Source of the DNA: Annona cherimola
Lineage: Eukaryota; Streptophyta; Magnoliopsida; Magnoliales; Annonaceae
Reading direction: 5' to 3'
NCBI GenBank assembly: GCA_030490835.1
Contig: CM059971.1
Location: 23,553,817 to 23,617,816, forward strand
DNA: 64,000 bases
Part shown: in pieces, positions 24,710-34,556 of the stretch
Numbering within the stretch: the first letter of the stretch is position 1
Layout: each line of letters begins with the position of its first letter
Made by a program: the position numbers and the translations under genes
The notes under the pieces: model-generated
What the model saw: only the letters and a program-made list of their open reading frames with translations
Databases searched by the model: none
Told to the model about the DNA's origin: nothing

Positions 24710-27700
24710 TTATTCCCCATCAACTATGATGGGATTAAGGATAGAGTGATCCGATTTTGACATAGCCAAAAAATTGTCTGTACAAATTTTGTCAAAAATA
24801 GCCTGAGGGGGATTGCCCCACCAACACAATTGGATCACAGGAGAGTGTAAAACCACTTCAGCTAAGGAATGAGCAACCTCATTTCCTTGCCGAAGAACAT
24901 GACGTACTGAGAAAGACTCGACTTCCCTGAGAATGGTCTTGATTTCGTCAATAACGCAGCCCGCATGAGAGGAGATAGGAACATTGTTGGTAATAAAGTT
25001 GCATAATGTAAGCGAGTCAGTTTCCACATAAGCACAACGATTGTTAATCTGGACTGCCCATTTCAGTCCAAGAAGAAAAGCCGTAGCCTCCATGAATAAA
25101 TGGTCCCTAACTCCCGCCGGCCTCCAACCCTTAGCTGCCACAAAACTGCCATCGGAGTTCCTTATTACCGCAGCACAAGCAAAAAAACCCAAATCCCCAT
25201 GGATTCGTGCATCGACATTTATCTTCACAAATCCCTCCGGCGGCTTGGTCCACCTAGGTACCAACATCCCGTCCAAAATGCCCGTTTGCATAAGTAAGGG
25301 GGCACCCCTAAACTGGTGGAGAAACTCCTTACACCATGAGATAGTGTCCAAGAAATTTGGCCGCAAACCTTCCTCCCTAAACTTGTTTCTCATATACCAT
25401 ATCCTCCAGCAACACAAAATGAAAATAGTAAGGTCTTGAATCCTGTTCTCTTTCACAAGAGTCTCAAATATCATCCCCACTGAAGCCCCCTGCTCGGCAA
25501 TCCTAGCAATCCTTCGACCGATCCCATTAGTCCTTTCGCACTGTAGGAACAGATGGTCTGCGTCCTCAGGCGCCCTTTTGCATAAAATACAATAAGGATC
25601 CACACCAATGCCCCGTTTAGATAAGTTTAGCAAGGTTGGAATGGCATTAAACAGAAGTCTCCAGCCAAAAATTAGTATCTTACTTGGAAGTTTAATTCGC
25701 CATAATGCCTTGAAACAGCCCGAGAAGATGGGGACTACAAAATCTGAAGCCAGAAGCCTGTATGCCGATTTGACCGTGTATCGTCCATGAGGTTCGTGCT
25801 TCTAAAAAATACAGTCAGCCGTGGACCCACTGGGTAGGGGGCTCCTAGAGACCAACTGCCATGTAGTTTCCCCCCTGCCGCAATCACCCTGTCTCTAATC
25901 CAAGAGTTAGAAGTACTATCAATAAAATGACTCACCCTTACGTCCTCCGGGATCGAATATGGAAGGGGTCCCGCCTTCACAATCTTAGATTCAAGCCATC
26001 TGTCCTCAAAAAATTTTACCCTCGACCCATCGCCAATTCTCCACAAGCAGTCACTTTAAATGATATCCCGCACCTTTAGGATACTTCTCCAGGTATATGA
26101 GTCCGATTGCTTCACCTTACACTTCCAGATATCGGAGTTTGGGTAGTATCGGGCCTTGAGAACTCTATGGCATAGGGAAGTGGTGTTGGAGACCAGTCTC
26201 CACACTTGCTTCGCCAGGAGTGCACAATTGAACTTATGGAAATCTCTGAAACCAATGCCCCCCGCCCTCTTTGGTTTACACATATCTTTCCATGCTACCC
26301 AGCTCATCTTCCTGTTTCCATTCTTTTCTCCCCACCAAAATTTGCTGAGCATCCCATTGATGTCATGACAGAAAGATTTTGGCAGAAGGAAAATACTCAT
26401 AGCGTAGGAAGGAATAGCCTGTGCAACCGCCTTGATGAGAACCTCCTTCCCTCCCCATGATAAGAGCTTCCCTTTCCACCCTTGAATCCTTTTCCAAATG
26501 CGTTCTTTGAGATCATAGAAGATGCCCGCCTTGGATCTACCAATCCAAGCTGGGAGGCCCAAGTATTTGTGAAAATCATTTCCACCCGCCCCAACAAGCG
26601 TAACATCTCCACCTTTTCATTGCCATCCATATTTGAACTGAAGAAGACCGCAGTCTTATCCACATTTACCTTTTGGCCCGATGAAGACGCATATTGGTTA
26701 AGAGTGTCCAAAAAATTCCTCAAGTCCCCCTTGTCCGCCTTAATGAAGATGATTGCGTCATCCGCGAACATCAGATGAGAGATGGTTGGGCCATGCGATT
26801 GGAGTTTAATGCCTCGTGTAGTACCCCTAGCGACTGCTTGAGAAATGAGTGCTGAGAGCCCCTCCACACAAATTAGGAAAAGATATGGAGAGAGGGGGTC
26901 CCCCTGGCGTAGGCCCCTTTGAGGGTTGAAATATGCGGATTTGAATCCATTCACATTTACCCTGTACCTGACGGAAGATATGCAACTCAACATCCAATTG
27001 ATCCACTTTGGACTGAAATTCATGGCCTCCAACATTCTGCCGAGGAAGTTCCATTCGACCCTATCATACGCCTTAGACATGTCAAGCTTAATAGCCATCT
27101 CATGCCTTCTGCCTTTCTTGCGCCTTCTGAGAGAATGGATAGCCTCATAGGCTAGCAGCATGTTGTCCGTAATGAGCCGTCCAGGGACAAAAGCGCTCTG
27201 TTCGTCTCCAATGATGTCATTCAGGACCAATTTTAATCTATTTGCAAGGACCTTCGCCAGAATTTTATACACCACATTGCATAGGCTAATTGGTCTGAAC
27301 TGAGATAGTCGGTTCGCCCCCGACCTTTTTGGAACAAGGATGAGAGTGGTAGAATTGGACTCCCCAATGTGGTTACAAAGATTAGCAATATCCTCACCCA
27401 TCATGAATTCTCTGCACCATGCTGTGATTTCATTTCCCACAATGTTCCAATGCCGCTGATAGAACCCTGTCGACATCCCATCAGAACCCGGGGCCTTGGT
27501 AGGTTGCATTCCTTTAAGTGCCATGATCACCTCTGAAGACTGTAACGGTCTGGTTAAGGATTCCCTTTGTGCATCCGAGATTCGCTTAGAAATAGCATTG
27601 TCCACCCATGACGCCTCTCCTTGAGCAGATGCCTCGTAGACCTCCACAAAATGAGAAACTGGCATACTCATCAGTAAGTCTTGGTCCCGAACTGTTTTGC

Positions 27701-28901
27701 CATTTTGGTCGACCAACTCCTCAATGAGGTTTGCACTTCGTCGGTTAGATGCAATACGATGAAAAAAGCAAGTATTTTTATCCCCTTCCTTGAGCCAGTG
27801 TGTCTTTGCTTACATTCTCCATATCTGTTCCTCATCTTCCAGCAAAAGGTTTATTTGAGTTCTAAGTCTTTGCGTGGAATCATCTCTTACGTCACTCGGT
27901 CTCATCCTCATAAGGGCCTGAAGTTCCTTCTGTTTTCGTTCAATGGTTTTCCGGATGTTCCCTCTTTTACTGCGGTTCCACCATGCCAGTTCGACACCAC
28001 ATTGATTTATCTTCCAAAAGAGTCGTTCCCCATAATTGGAGCCCCTTGGATAAGCAGACCCCCAAACTTGTTGAACAATCCTAGTGGCCTCCATATCTCG
28101 AGCCCAAAATAGCTCGTATTTGAATTCCCATGGCGGTTTCCTCCTGTCTCCACTAGCAATACGCTTGAGTAAGATTGGAGAGTGATCTGAAGTTGGTGCC
28201 GCGAGATGATACACCTTAGCACAGTTAAACAACCTTAACTAGGCTGCCGACGCTAGCCCCCTATCCAGCCTTGCTTCCACTCTCTGACTTCCCCGTCTAT
28301 TATTTCTCCATGTCATTGTCGAACCAGAGAAACCAATGTCAAAAAGATTGCATCTGTCAATAGTCTCCCGGAAGAGGGCCATTTGAGATTGGGGCTGACT
28401 CCTCTCGCTAATATATTCACTTGGGCCCAATACTTCATTGAAGTCCCCCATAATTAGCCAAGGGTCACTCCTTCCAACTGCTAGTGTTTTGAGTACATTC
28501 CAACCATGTTGGCGTAGGTGAGCCTGAGGGTGCCCATAGAAACCCGTGAATCGCCATCCATCTATCTCAGCATCAATATGGTGTGTGGAAAAGGTTTTGA
28601 TATAAACCGGTTTGTTATTGTTCCACAGAAGAGCCAATCCACCCATTCTTTCAATCGGTTCCACCACAAAGCAGCAATAGAACTTAAGTCTTCGTCTTAT
28701 GTCATCCATCTCTTTTGAATTACATTTTATTTCAGAAAGGAAGACCAAACAGGGATCTTTTGACTTGACCAAGTCAATGAGACTACGAACTGCCCGTGGG
28801 TTCCCAAGCCCATGGCAGTTCCAAGCAATGAGGGCCATCTTAAAGGAGATGGGGCTGGGGGAACCCCCTAGCCACCACCTCCTCATTGTCGTTGTTTCCA
28901 T
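24710..28901 (-). pseudogene. LINE ORF2: endonuclease, reverse transcriptase, RNase H; disabled
   Basis: Domains in order: AP endonuclease 28240-28850 (WNCHGLGNP, FLSEIKC, MGDFNEV, then TSDHSP past the first stop), reverse transcriptase about 27300-26600 (LDMSKAYDRVEW, QGDPLSPYLF, catalytic FADDAIIF), connection region and zf-RVT about 26580-25560 (WRLLFNAIPT, CILCKRAPEDADHLFLQC), RNase H about 25250-24850 (INVDARIHG, EATAFLLG, ETDSL, GNEVAHSLAE). Lesions: an in-frame TAG at 28239-28241, a TAA at 27810-27812, a TAA at 26056-26058, and frame changes near 26580 and 25795, after which the frame ending at 24710 carries the rest. The catalytic residues themselves are conserved, so decay is recent relative to the element's function. 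Confidence 0.9.
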
Positions 28902-30612
28902 GACTTTTCATCCGTTTTTGCGTCCCCCGTGCTTCACACCAATCGCTGTCCAATTCTCTTTTTCCACGTCCTAGACCACTGCCCTCCCCCATCAATCTAT
29001 CTTCTTGTCTGTCTCTGGCCCTCCTCTTCCACTTCCCTCTCATTTGCCTAGTTACTGTGCTGCCCCTATTCCTCCTACCATCCTCCACTTTTTTGTCATG
29101 AGCCCCCTCGACAATCACAAAGGGCTCAAGTTCATTTGACGCTGCCTTCCCTCCCTCTCCCATAGTCGACGTTGGTTCCTCCCCTACTTCACCCCATTTC
29201 TCCCTATCTTGCCTTGAATCGCTCCTCCTTTTTCTACTCGCCCCCATCTGCTCATCCTGCTGAACCCTTTTCCCTTCCGTCCTCCCTTCAGAATCCCCAT
29301 AGATCAGCTCTGTCCCCCTCCCTTCCTGGCGTGCTTGGAGTGGGTCTCCCTCCTCCCACTGCTGCTGACCACTCCCTACCCCCATCTGGATCTGCTGAGT
29401 TGAGGTCCTCTTGTGATGGGAAGGATAGTTCAGATGGACCCGCGAATTCTGGTTGGGGAGGTCTTCCATGAGCTGCTGATTGGGGGTGATAGGTGTTCTG
29501 GTTTCCATGACGGGCTGAAAGCGCAATCCCGCATCTGAGTTAACGTCCATACCTGGGTTAGGATCAGCGTCTAGATCCCTTCCCATATCTGTGTTGGTTA
29601 CCAGGACTGAATTAGTAGCAGCGTCTTCCTCTAAGCTCCAATCAGTGGCATTTCGACCGTCATTGCTACTGCCACAGTCATGCTCTCCACGAACTGAATC
29701 ATCAGTCCTTCTATCCGTTCTACCATACCGATCATCTACATGCTTGCTCAGAGGTTCACCCAGATACCTAACTGGATCAGTCCTATTGCGGTAATTCTGC
29801 CCCTCATTGATTTGCAGCGGCTTCGACCCTGCCCATAGCCAGCTTCCATAGGGCATTTCTTCCTCACTGAGTTGGGTAGGTCTCTTCATCCTGCAGTCCC
29901 GAAATGCATGTCCCATACACCCACATTGATAGCAGAAAATAGGTAGTCGTTCATATTGAAATGCAATCCATCTTCTTTGTTGGGTCCCCAGCTGAATAAA
30001 CATCCCTCGGCGTAGGGGTTGACGGCAGTCGATTATCACCTTCAGCTTAAGGTCTGTTTCTGTAGCCACTATGTCCGTAGTTTCCGCGAATGTGCCCCCA
30101 ATATCTCTCCCCAACACTGTTTTATCAACAATGAAAGGAATTCCAAAGAGGTGTATCCACATTGGGCTTTTTACGAGCATGACGCAGGCAATTTCCATTT
30201 CTTCTTGCTGTTCCTCCAGAAGTACCAATTTCCCCTCAAAACACCAAGGGCGTCCCTGCATAATACGTTCCTTATCCTCTTTATCCGACAGTCCAATCTG
30301 ATAGAGGTTTTCCCCCACATCTGTGAACTGACATAAACCCTTAGTTCTCCACAATCTGCGTAGCATCGACTTAAAGATTTCCTTATTGTATGCCTTGGTT
30401 GTCCATACCGTGCAGAGAAGTGTGGCCTCTGTACTCGGTTTAAGCCTTCGAATGGCATCGTTGGAGATGACCATTGTCCGGAGTTCGGATTCTAGTAGGT
30501 CCTCCACCGTTTTGTTCATCTTCCCCAGCTGAGTCGAAGCCCGATCGCAAACACACCCGGCCTCGGCAGCAGCACTTACGACTTCTTTCACCTTCAACCT
30601 GCAATCCGCCAC
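28840..30612 (-). CDS. LINE ORF1, gag-like nucleic-acid-binding protein
   Basis: Open over 590 codons from the ATG at 30610-30612. Residues about 45-200 form a DUF4283-type domain (LLCTVWTTKAYNKEIFKSML, ENLYQIGLS, GRPWCFEGKLVLL). A CCHC zinc knuckle follows (C227, C230, H235, C240 in CYQCGCMGHAFRDC). The C-terminal half is hydrophilic and low in complexity. The protein is expected to bind element RNA and act as its chaperone. An upstream ATG in another frame (about 30661) overlaps, but the stated frame carries the domains. The 3' end overlaps the start of ORF2 by 62 bp, in a different frame. No lesion is visible. Confidence 0.88.
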   Translation of the reverse strand: MADCRLKVKEVVSAAAEAGCVCDRASTQLGKMNKTVEDLLESELRTMVISNDAIRRLKPSTEATLLCTVWTTKAYNKEIFKSMLRRLWRTKGLCQFTDVGENLYQIGLSDKEDKERIMQGRPWCFEGKLVLLEEQQEEMEIACVMLVKSPMWIHLFGIPFIVDKTVLGRDIGGTFAETTDIVATETDLKLKVIIDCRQPLRRGMFIQLGTQQRRWIAFQYERLPIFCYQCGCMGHAFRDCRMKRPTQLSEEEMPYGSWLWAGSKPLQINEGQNYRNRTDPVRYLGEPLSKHVDDRYGRTDRRTDDSVRGEHDCGSSNDGRNATDWSLEEDAATNSVLVTNTDMGRDLDADPNPGMDVNSDAGLRFQPVMETRTPITPNQQLMEDLPNQNSRVHLNYPSHHKRTSTQQIQMGVGSGQQQWEEGDPLQARQEGRGTELIYGDSEGRTEGKRVQQDEQMGASRKRRSDSRQDREKWGEVGEEPTSTMGEGGKAASNELEPFVIVEGAHDKKVEDGRRNRGSTVTRQMRGKWKRRARDRQEDRLMGEGSGLGRGKRELDSDWCEARGTQKRMKSHGNNDNEEVVARGFPQPHLL

Positions 30613-30746
30613 CCTCTTCTCTACCCCCGTGGCCCCCCTGTTCTTCTTCAGCCAGCCCCAAGCACGAACGCTACTGTTGCCTGTTGGGTCTACACGGCAG
30701 AAGACTTTTTTTTACACAGTTGACTTCTTTTATTAAAAATAAAAAA

Positions 30747-31110
30747 ATAAAAATAATAATATTTTAGACGGCTTAGATATTGAAAATATTACTTTAAAAT
30801 TAATGTTTTAGCGTTAAACTTTTTTATTATGTTGATTTTACACATTTATAGATGAGACCTATGTATAATGATATAAAACAAATAAGAATATTTTCATGAT
30901 AATATAAATGATGTTAAAGACAATGGATGAAGTGAATTTTCCATCAATCATCAAGACTTTAAAAATGGAGAGCGTTACAAAGAAAAGAAGTTTTATGGAA
31001 CCGAGCCCCATGAAGTGCTTCGCTTCGATTTTTAATTAACCATTAAGATACTAAAAACAAAATAAATAAGATTACATAGAAAAAGAGTTTTATAGAAGCA
31101 TATTCCAACA
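30747..31110. repeat. Dispersed repeat flanking the LINE, right part, with right target duplication
   Basis: It begins with the second copy of ATAAAAATAAT (30747-30757), then follows the same order as 24380-24650: TATTTTAGACGGCTTAGATA, TTATTATGTTGATTTTACAC, GATGTTAAAGACAATGGATG, TTTTCCATCAATCATCAAG. A further partial copy starts at about 31030 (GATTTTTAATTAACCATTAA). Confidence 0.7.
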
Positions 31111-31489
31111 CACATAATATCAATTAACGTCACAGATATGCAATAATATTCTATATAATGACATGGATACATATACGTATTAATTTGGACATATTTAATT
31201 TTTATTGCGTTTAAAAATGCCTGTGCTTATTATATATAGCATGCGTAAAAATTCATACTCAGATGATGCTGATGATGGTTGCAGAAAAGGAGCTGACATA
31301 AAGGGCTACTTCATCTGGTCTCAAGTCGACGCTTACGAATGGGTAGATGGGTTTGCGCTCAAGTCGACGCTTACGAGCTGACACAAAAATTCGTTGTTTC
31401 TCTCGTTACGAGACAATTGTTTGGGAATAATGTTCTACATATGTTCCCCGACAGTGTATATATAGATAGTACTAAAAGAGGAATACTCA

Positions 31490-31832
31490 TGTCTCACTTA
31501 GCTCAAAAAATTCATTTATAATATTTTTTATTTTTTCTTTACATACGTTTTTATCCATATGTATTTAACATATAAATTAAATTTTACCATTTTGAATATA
31601 TATGTATATTTTTGAAAAGATTTTTAAATATCTATGTGTATATATGTACTCAAAATACTTTTATATTTAAAATTTTTTTAAAAATATATACACATGCATC
31701 CAAAATTTGTAAAAATTAGTTTATATGTTAAACACACTTGGATAAACAAACATATGATGAAAAATAAGTATTGTAAATGAGTTTTTTAAGGTGCGCTAAC
31801 CAAAACATTTGCTCAACTCAGACTAACAAGAT
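31490..31832. mobile_element. Foldback MITE, family F, copy 1
   Basis: The left and right halves are imperfect inverted copies of each other over about 150 bp. Left: CACTTAGCTCAAAAAATTCA, TTTATAATATTTTTTATT, GTATTTAACATATAAA. Right (reverse complement): TTAGTCTGAGTTGAGC, CTCATTTACAATACTTATT, GTGTTTAACATATAAAC. Such near-complete palindromic organisation is typical of foldback MITEs. Related copies lie at 33604-34193 and 39111-39473, with half-copies at 31859-32105, 39521-39772 and 41575-41705. Confidence 0.7.
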
Positions 31833-31858
31833 TACTTTTAGTATGAAAATATAAGAAA

Positions 31859-32105
31859 CGATCTTGTTAGCCTAGACTAAGCAACTGACTCATTAAGTCC
31901 ATATCAAAAAAACTTATTTACAATATCTTTTTATGTTTTTTCTTCGTATACTTGTTTATCTATGTATATTTAACATATAAACAAAGTTTTAGCATTTTTG
32001 TATGTGTGTACATATTTTTTAAAGATTTTTAAACATCTATGTGTATATATATATTCAAAATACTACTATTTTTAAAAATCTCAATATATATATATACACA
32101 CACAC
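31859..32105. mobile_element. Foldback family F, half copy
   Basis: It starts CTTGTTAGCCTAGACTAAGC and contains TTTACAATATCTTTTTATG and GTATATTTAACATATAAACA, the left arm of family F, ending in ATATATACACACACAC. The right arm is missing. The same half copy follows copy 4 at 39521-39772, so the full-plus-half pair was duplicated as a block. Confidence 0.65.
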
Positions 32106-32107
32106 AC

Positions 32108-33110
32108 GCAATGACATAATTATTTGTGGCGTTGGATTAAAGATGCATAAGCCAATTCAATCCATTTTACCAGTTCGGGCTTATCATTTCTAGCCTTGTT
32201 TTTCATTGCCAAGTGCAAACGAACATAAATCCAACAAATTAATGACGTTATTACATTTACTAAGGGATATTAGATGGAATGAGTAAATAACGAGCGCTGT
32301 TTGATTGGAATTAGACGCTTGGAATGGAAGTAGTCAAGCTATTAAATCCACATGTACATCAGTACATGCATGTGCAGAAAAATGATGATATAGCTTGATT
32401 GCTTGTGTATTTGAGGGGCCCAGCCAATAAAGTCCACAAAGTTAAGCCAATGGGCGTTGATTAAAGACTCTACGCCCAAATTCGTCCATCAGAACAGAAG
32501 TATTATTGTATGCTAGGATATAAAAAATTATATTGAAAAAGAAAAAAAATAATTTTAAAAACAAAAATATTATGGATTAAAATTTTAAAAATTCTAAAAA
32601 CCAGAAATTTCACCACGTCTTTTCTGTCCAGCCATCTTGGATATGCTTACTGTCATACATGGTCGTAGACTCGCCAAGTTTTACTGTCGATCGATTAACA
32701 AAAGTGTCGTCCACGTCTAGTTAATTCTATTTCATTCACCTGCAGCAAAAAGTTTACATATTTTTCCATAAGCTGTTTCTCACCATATACCGAAGTGGAA
32801 ATGCTTTTTTCGAAATTGGCAATGTGATTTTGTGAAATCTAATCCAAAAAAATTTTGACAACTTTTATAAACAATAAAAAAATTACAGCAAAGAAAATAT
32901 ATGCAACCTAACTAAGAATCAATAGCATGGCTGCCAAAGTAAGAGCAATAATGATGGTGTGGTACAGTGCTCAAATCCCATATTTGGGATTCCTAATTAA
33001 ATTAATTTCTTAACTAAATATGACATGGTTAACGTATCAAGTGGCTTTAATTTCATAAAATCACCTTTATTACAACTTTAGGAACAAAACAAGATGAAAA
33101 AATTGCACCT
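32108..33110. repeat. Dispersed ~0.9-kb unit U, copy 1
   Basis: Landmarks in order: CCAATTCAATCCATTTTACC, CCAACAAATTAATGACGTTA, AGATGGAATGAGTAAATAA, ATGATGATATAGCTTGATTG, GAGGGGCCCAGCC, CCAATGGGCGTTGATTA, CCATAAGCTGTTTCTCACC, AACTAAGAATCAATAGCATG, then CATATTTGGGATTCC. Further copies lie at 37677-38720, 49589-50220, 50480-50960, 52640-54230 and 54863-55760, with partial ones at 57898-58240, 62510-62830 and 63140-63960. No coding potential is seen. The unit may be a non-autonomous transposon or part of a larger satellite-like repeat. Confidence 0.8.
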
Positions 33111-33794
33111 ATTTCATGTCAGTGCACTCTTATTTTTTTCTTGGTTTGCATAATAATTTTAATATGATGTACTTGAATGTATTGTTGATGCCAAGTGTAA
33201 TTTTTATATTACATAGAATTTATATATTTAATTTAATTTTGAAATAATTAAAATAAATTAAATATAATTATTACATCATAATTATGTCATGCTGACGTCA
33301 CGGTTCAAAACTATTTGAACCACAGTTGAACCTGAACCCGACATAAAAACGGTTCAGTTCCCGGTTCGGTTTTTAAAACATTGATTACAACTTTACAATT
33401 CAGACACGAACAATATTCAAGCGATCAGCGGCACATGGTTTGTATCTTTCATTCGTAAGACTCTAACAGCTCACATTCGCCACATGCCAGCACTATGCGC
33501 CCAGTGTTTACGACTGCGGCTACTAGAGAAGTCAGTTTCATGGCTTGTCCGGGACTTAGTTTACATGTAATCCGTATGTCATGGTTAGGTACGTGATTTA
33601 CCATCTTACTTAAGCCAGCCTAAAAAAAAACATATTTCAAGTCATTTTTTTAATTTTTTCGATAAATATGTTAAGCTAAGCGTATTGAATATACAAACTA
33701 AATCTTACTATTTTTGGATATTTTTAAGTATTTATTTTTTATTTTTAAACACGGTGGTATTCTCATAACTTTGTAGCCTCTAAAAATTACAAGA

Positions 33795-34065
33795 ATGTCA
33801 TTATCTTTAAAACTTTTGAGTGAAAAATTTTTGGTGTAAAAGTTGTTAAAATGAAAAAAATGATGTGATATGATAAGGGTAATAATGATGAGTAAAGATA
33901 ATAACGTTAAAAAGACATGTTAGTTTTATAAACAGTTGTATAGAAGTTATTGAAAAGTAGAATAACTATATAGAAAGATGTAAAGAAATGATTGAAAAAT
34001 ATGATAATTATGAAGAAAGAAAAGTCTTAGATTTAAAAAGTTTTAACTTGACATTTTTTATATGT
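33795..34065 (+). mobile_element. Family H MITE, nested copy
   Basis: It shares AAAGTTGTTAAA, AATGATGTGATATGAT, AGTAAAGATAA and GAAAAGT.. in order with 63223-63504, and with 51321-51608 in reverse. The ends are less clear than in the other copies, because it is embedded in the foldback element. Confidence 0.6.
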
Positions 34066-34152
34066 CACAAGATACACCCCATTTATAAATTCAATATATC
34101 TAGCTTAACATGTTTGTGAAAATATAGATAAAAATGCTTTGAAATATGTTTT

Positions 34153-34192
34153 TTAGGCCAGCCTAAGTAAAGCTTTACTTAGGCTGGCCTAA
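34153..34192. repeat. Perfect 40-bp palindrome
   Basis: Twenty bases, TTAGGCCAGCCTAAGTAAAG, are followed immediately by their exact reverse complement, with no spacer. It lies at the right terminus of the foldback element at 33604-34193. It looks like two copies of the element's terminal inverted repeat joined head to head. Confidence 0.95.
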
Positions 34193-34431
34193 CAAGGTCA
34201 TGACTTCTTATCTTTTACTGGCTACAATTATACATAGTCACATATCTTTTCTATCAGAATAATTATGTCTATAAAAAGTTAATACTATGATAAATTACTA
34301 CGATGCCCTATAATGTAGTAATACCTCTTCAATTATATTAATTTAAGTCATAACTTGTTAAAACAATGGTATACAAATTTAAATAAATAAATTTATAGAT
34401 AATTAAATCAATATAAAATAAACAAATAAAT

Positions 34432-34500
34432 GATTGAAAATATATAAATATTTATAAATGATTGAAAATATATAAATATTTATAAATAAATGATTGAAAA
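34432..34500. repeat. Short tandem duplication (~29-bp unit)
   Basis: ATGATTGAAAATATATAAAT followed by ATTTATAA occurs twice, with a third partial copy ending in GAAAATCATATTTAT. Confidence 0.8.
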
Positions 34501-34556
34501 TCATATTTATTCATTTATGTAAATTAATTTTTTATTTTATATTAATTCGTTTATAA

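Larger units (their letters stand above)
24674..30746 (-). mobile_element. L1-type LINE retrotransposon, full length but broken
   Basis: A non-LTR retrotransposon on the minus strand with the usual plant L1 plan: ORF1 (gag-like, DUF4283 plus zinc knuckle), then ORF2 (AP endonuclease, reverse transcriptase, zinc-binding zf-RVT, RNase H), then a short A-rich tail (poly-T on plus at 24673-24679 and about 24681). The 5' end is placed at about 30746 from the candidate 11-bp target duplication. ORF1 is open throughout, but ORF2 has three in-frame stops and two frameshifts, so the copy cannot move by itself. It is inserted into a tandem repeat whose intact neighbouring junction acts as an empty-site reference. 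Confidence 0.9.
31446..32300. repeat. Segmental duplication (partner 39059-39880)
   Basis: From TTCCCCGACAGTGTATA and ATAGATAGTACTAAAAGA through the full and half foldback copies to GCAATGACATAATTATTTGT and GATTAAAGATGCAT, the order matches 39059-39850 with moderate divergence. Both begin at the same phrase, so the block moved or duplicated as a unit. Confidence 0.7.
33604..34193. mobile_element. Foldback MITE, family F, copy 3, with a nested MITE and a 40-bp palindromic end
   Basis: The left end (TTACTTAAGCCAGCCT, AAACATATTTCAAGTCATTT, AATATGTTAAGCTAAGCGTA) is the inverse of the right end (AACATGTTTG, TTGAAATATGTTTTTTAGGC, CCTAAGTAAAG) over more than 100 bp. Between the arms lies sequence of family H (about 33795-34065), so one MITE sits inside another. 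The right end finishes with a perfect palindrome at 34153-34192. Confidence 0.7.

Noticed and set aside
25041..30336. Many plus-strand open frames (for example 25041-25439, 27681-28112, 29172-29471)
   Set aside because: They lie antisense to the LINE ORFs, whose domains are clear on the minus strand; they are shadows of its codon use.
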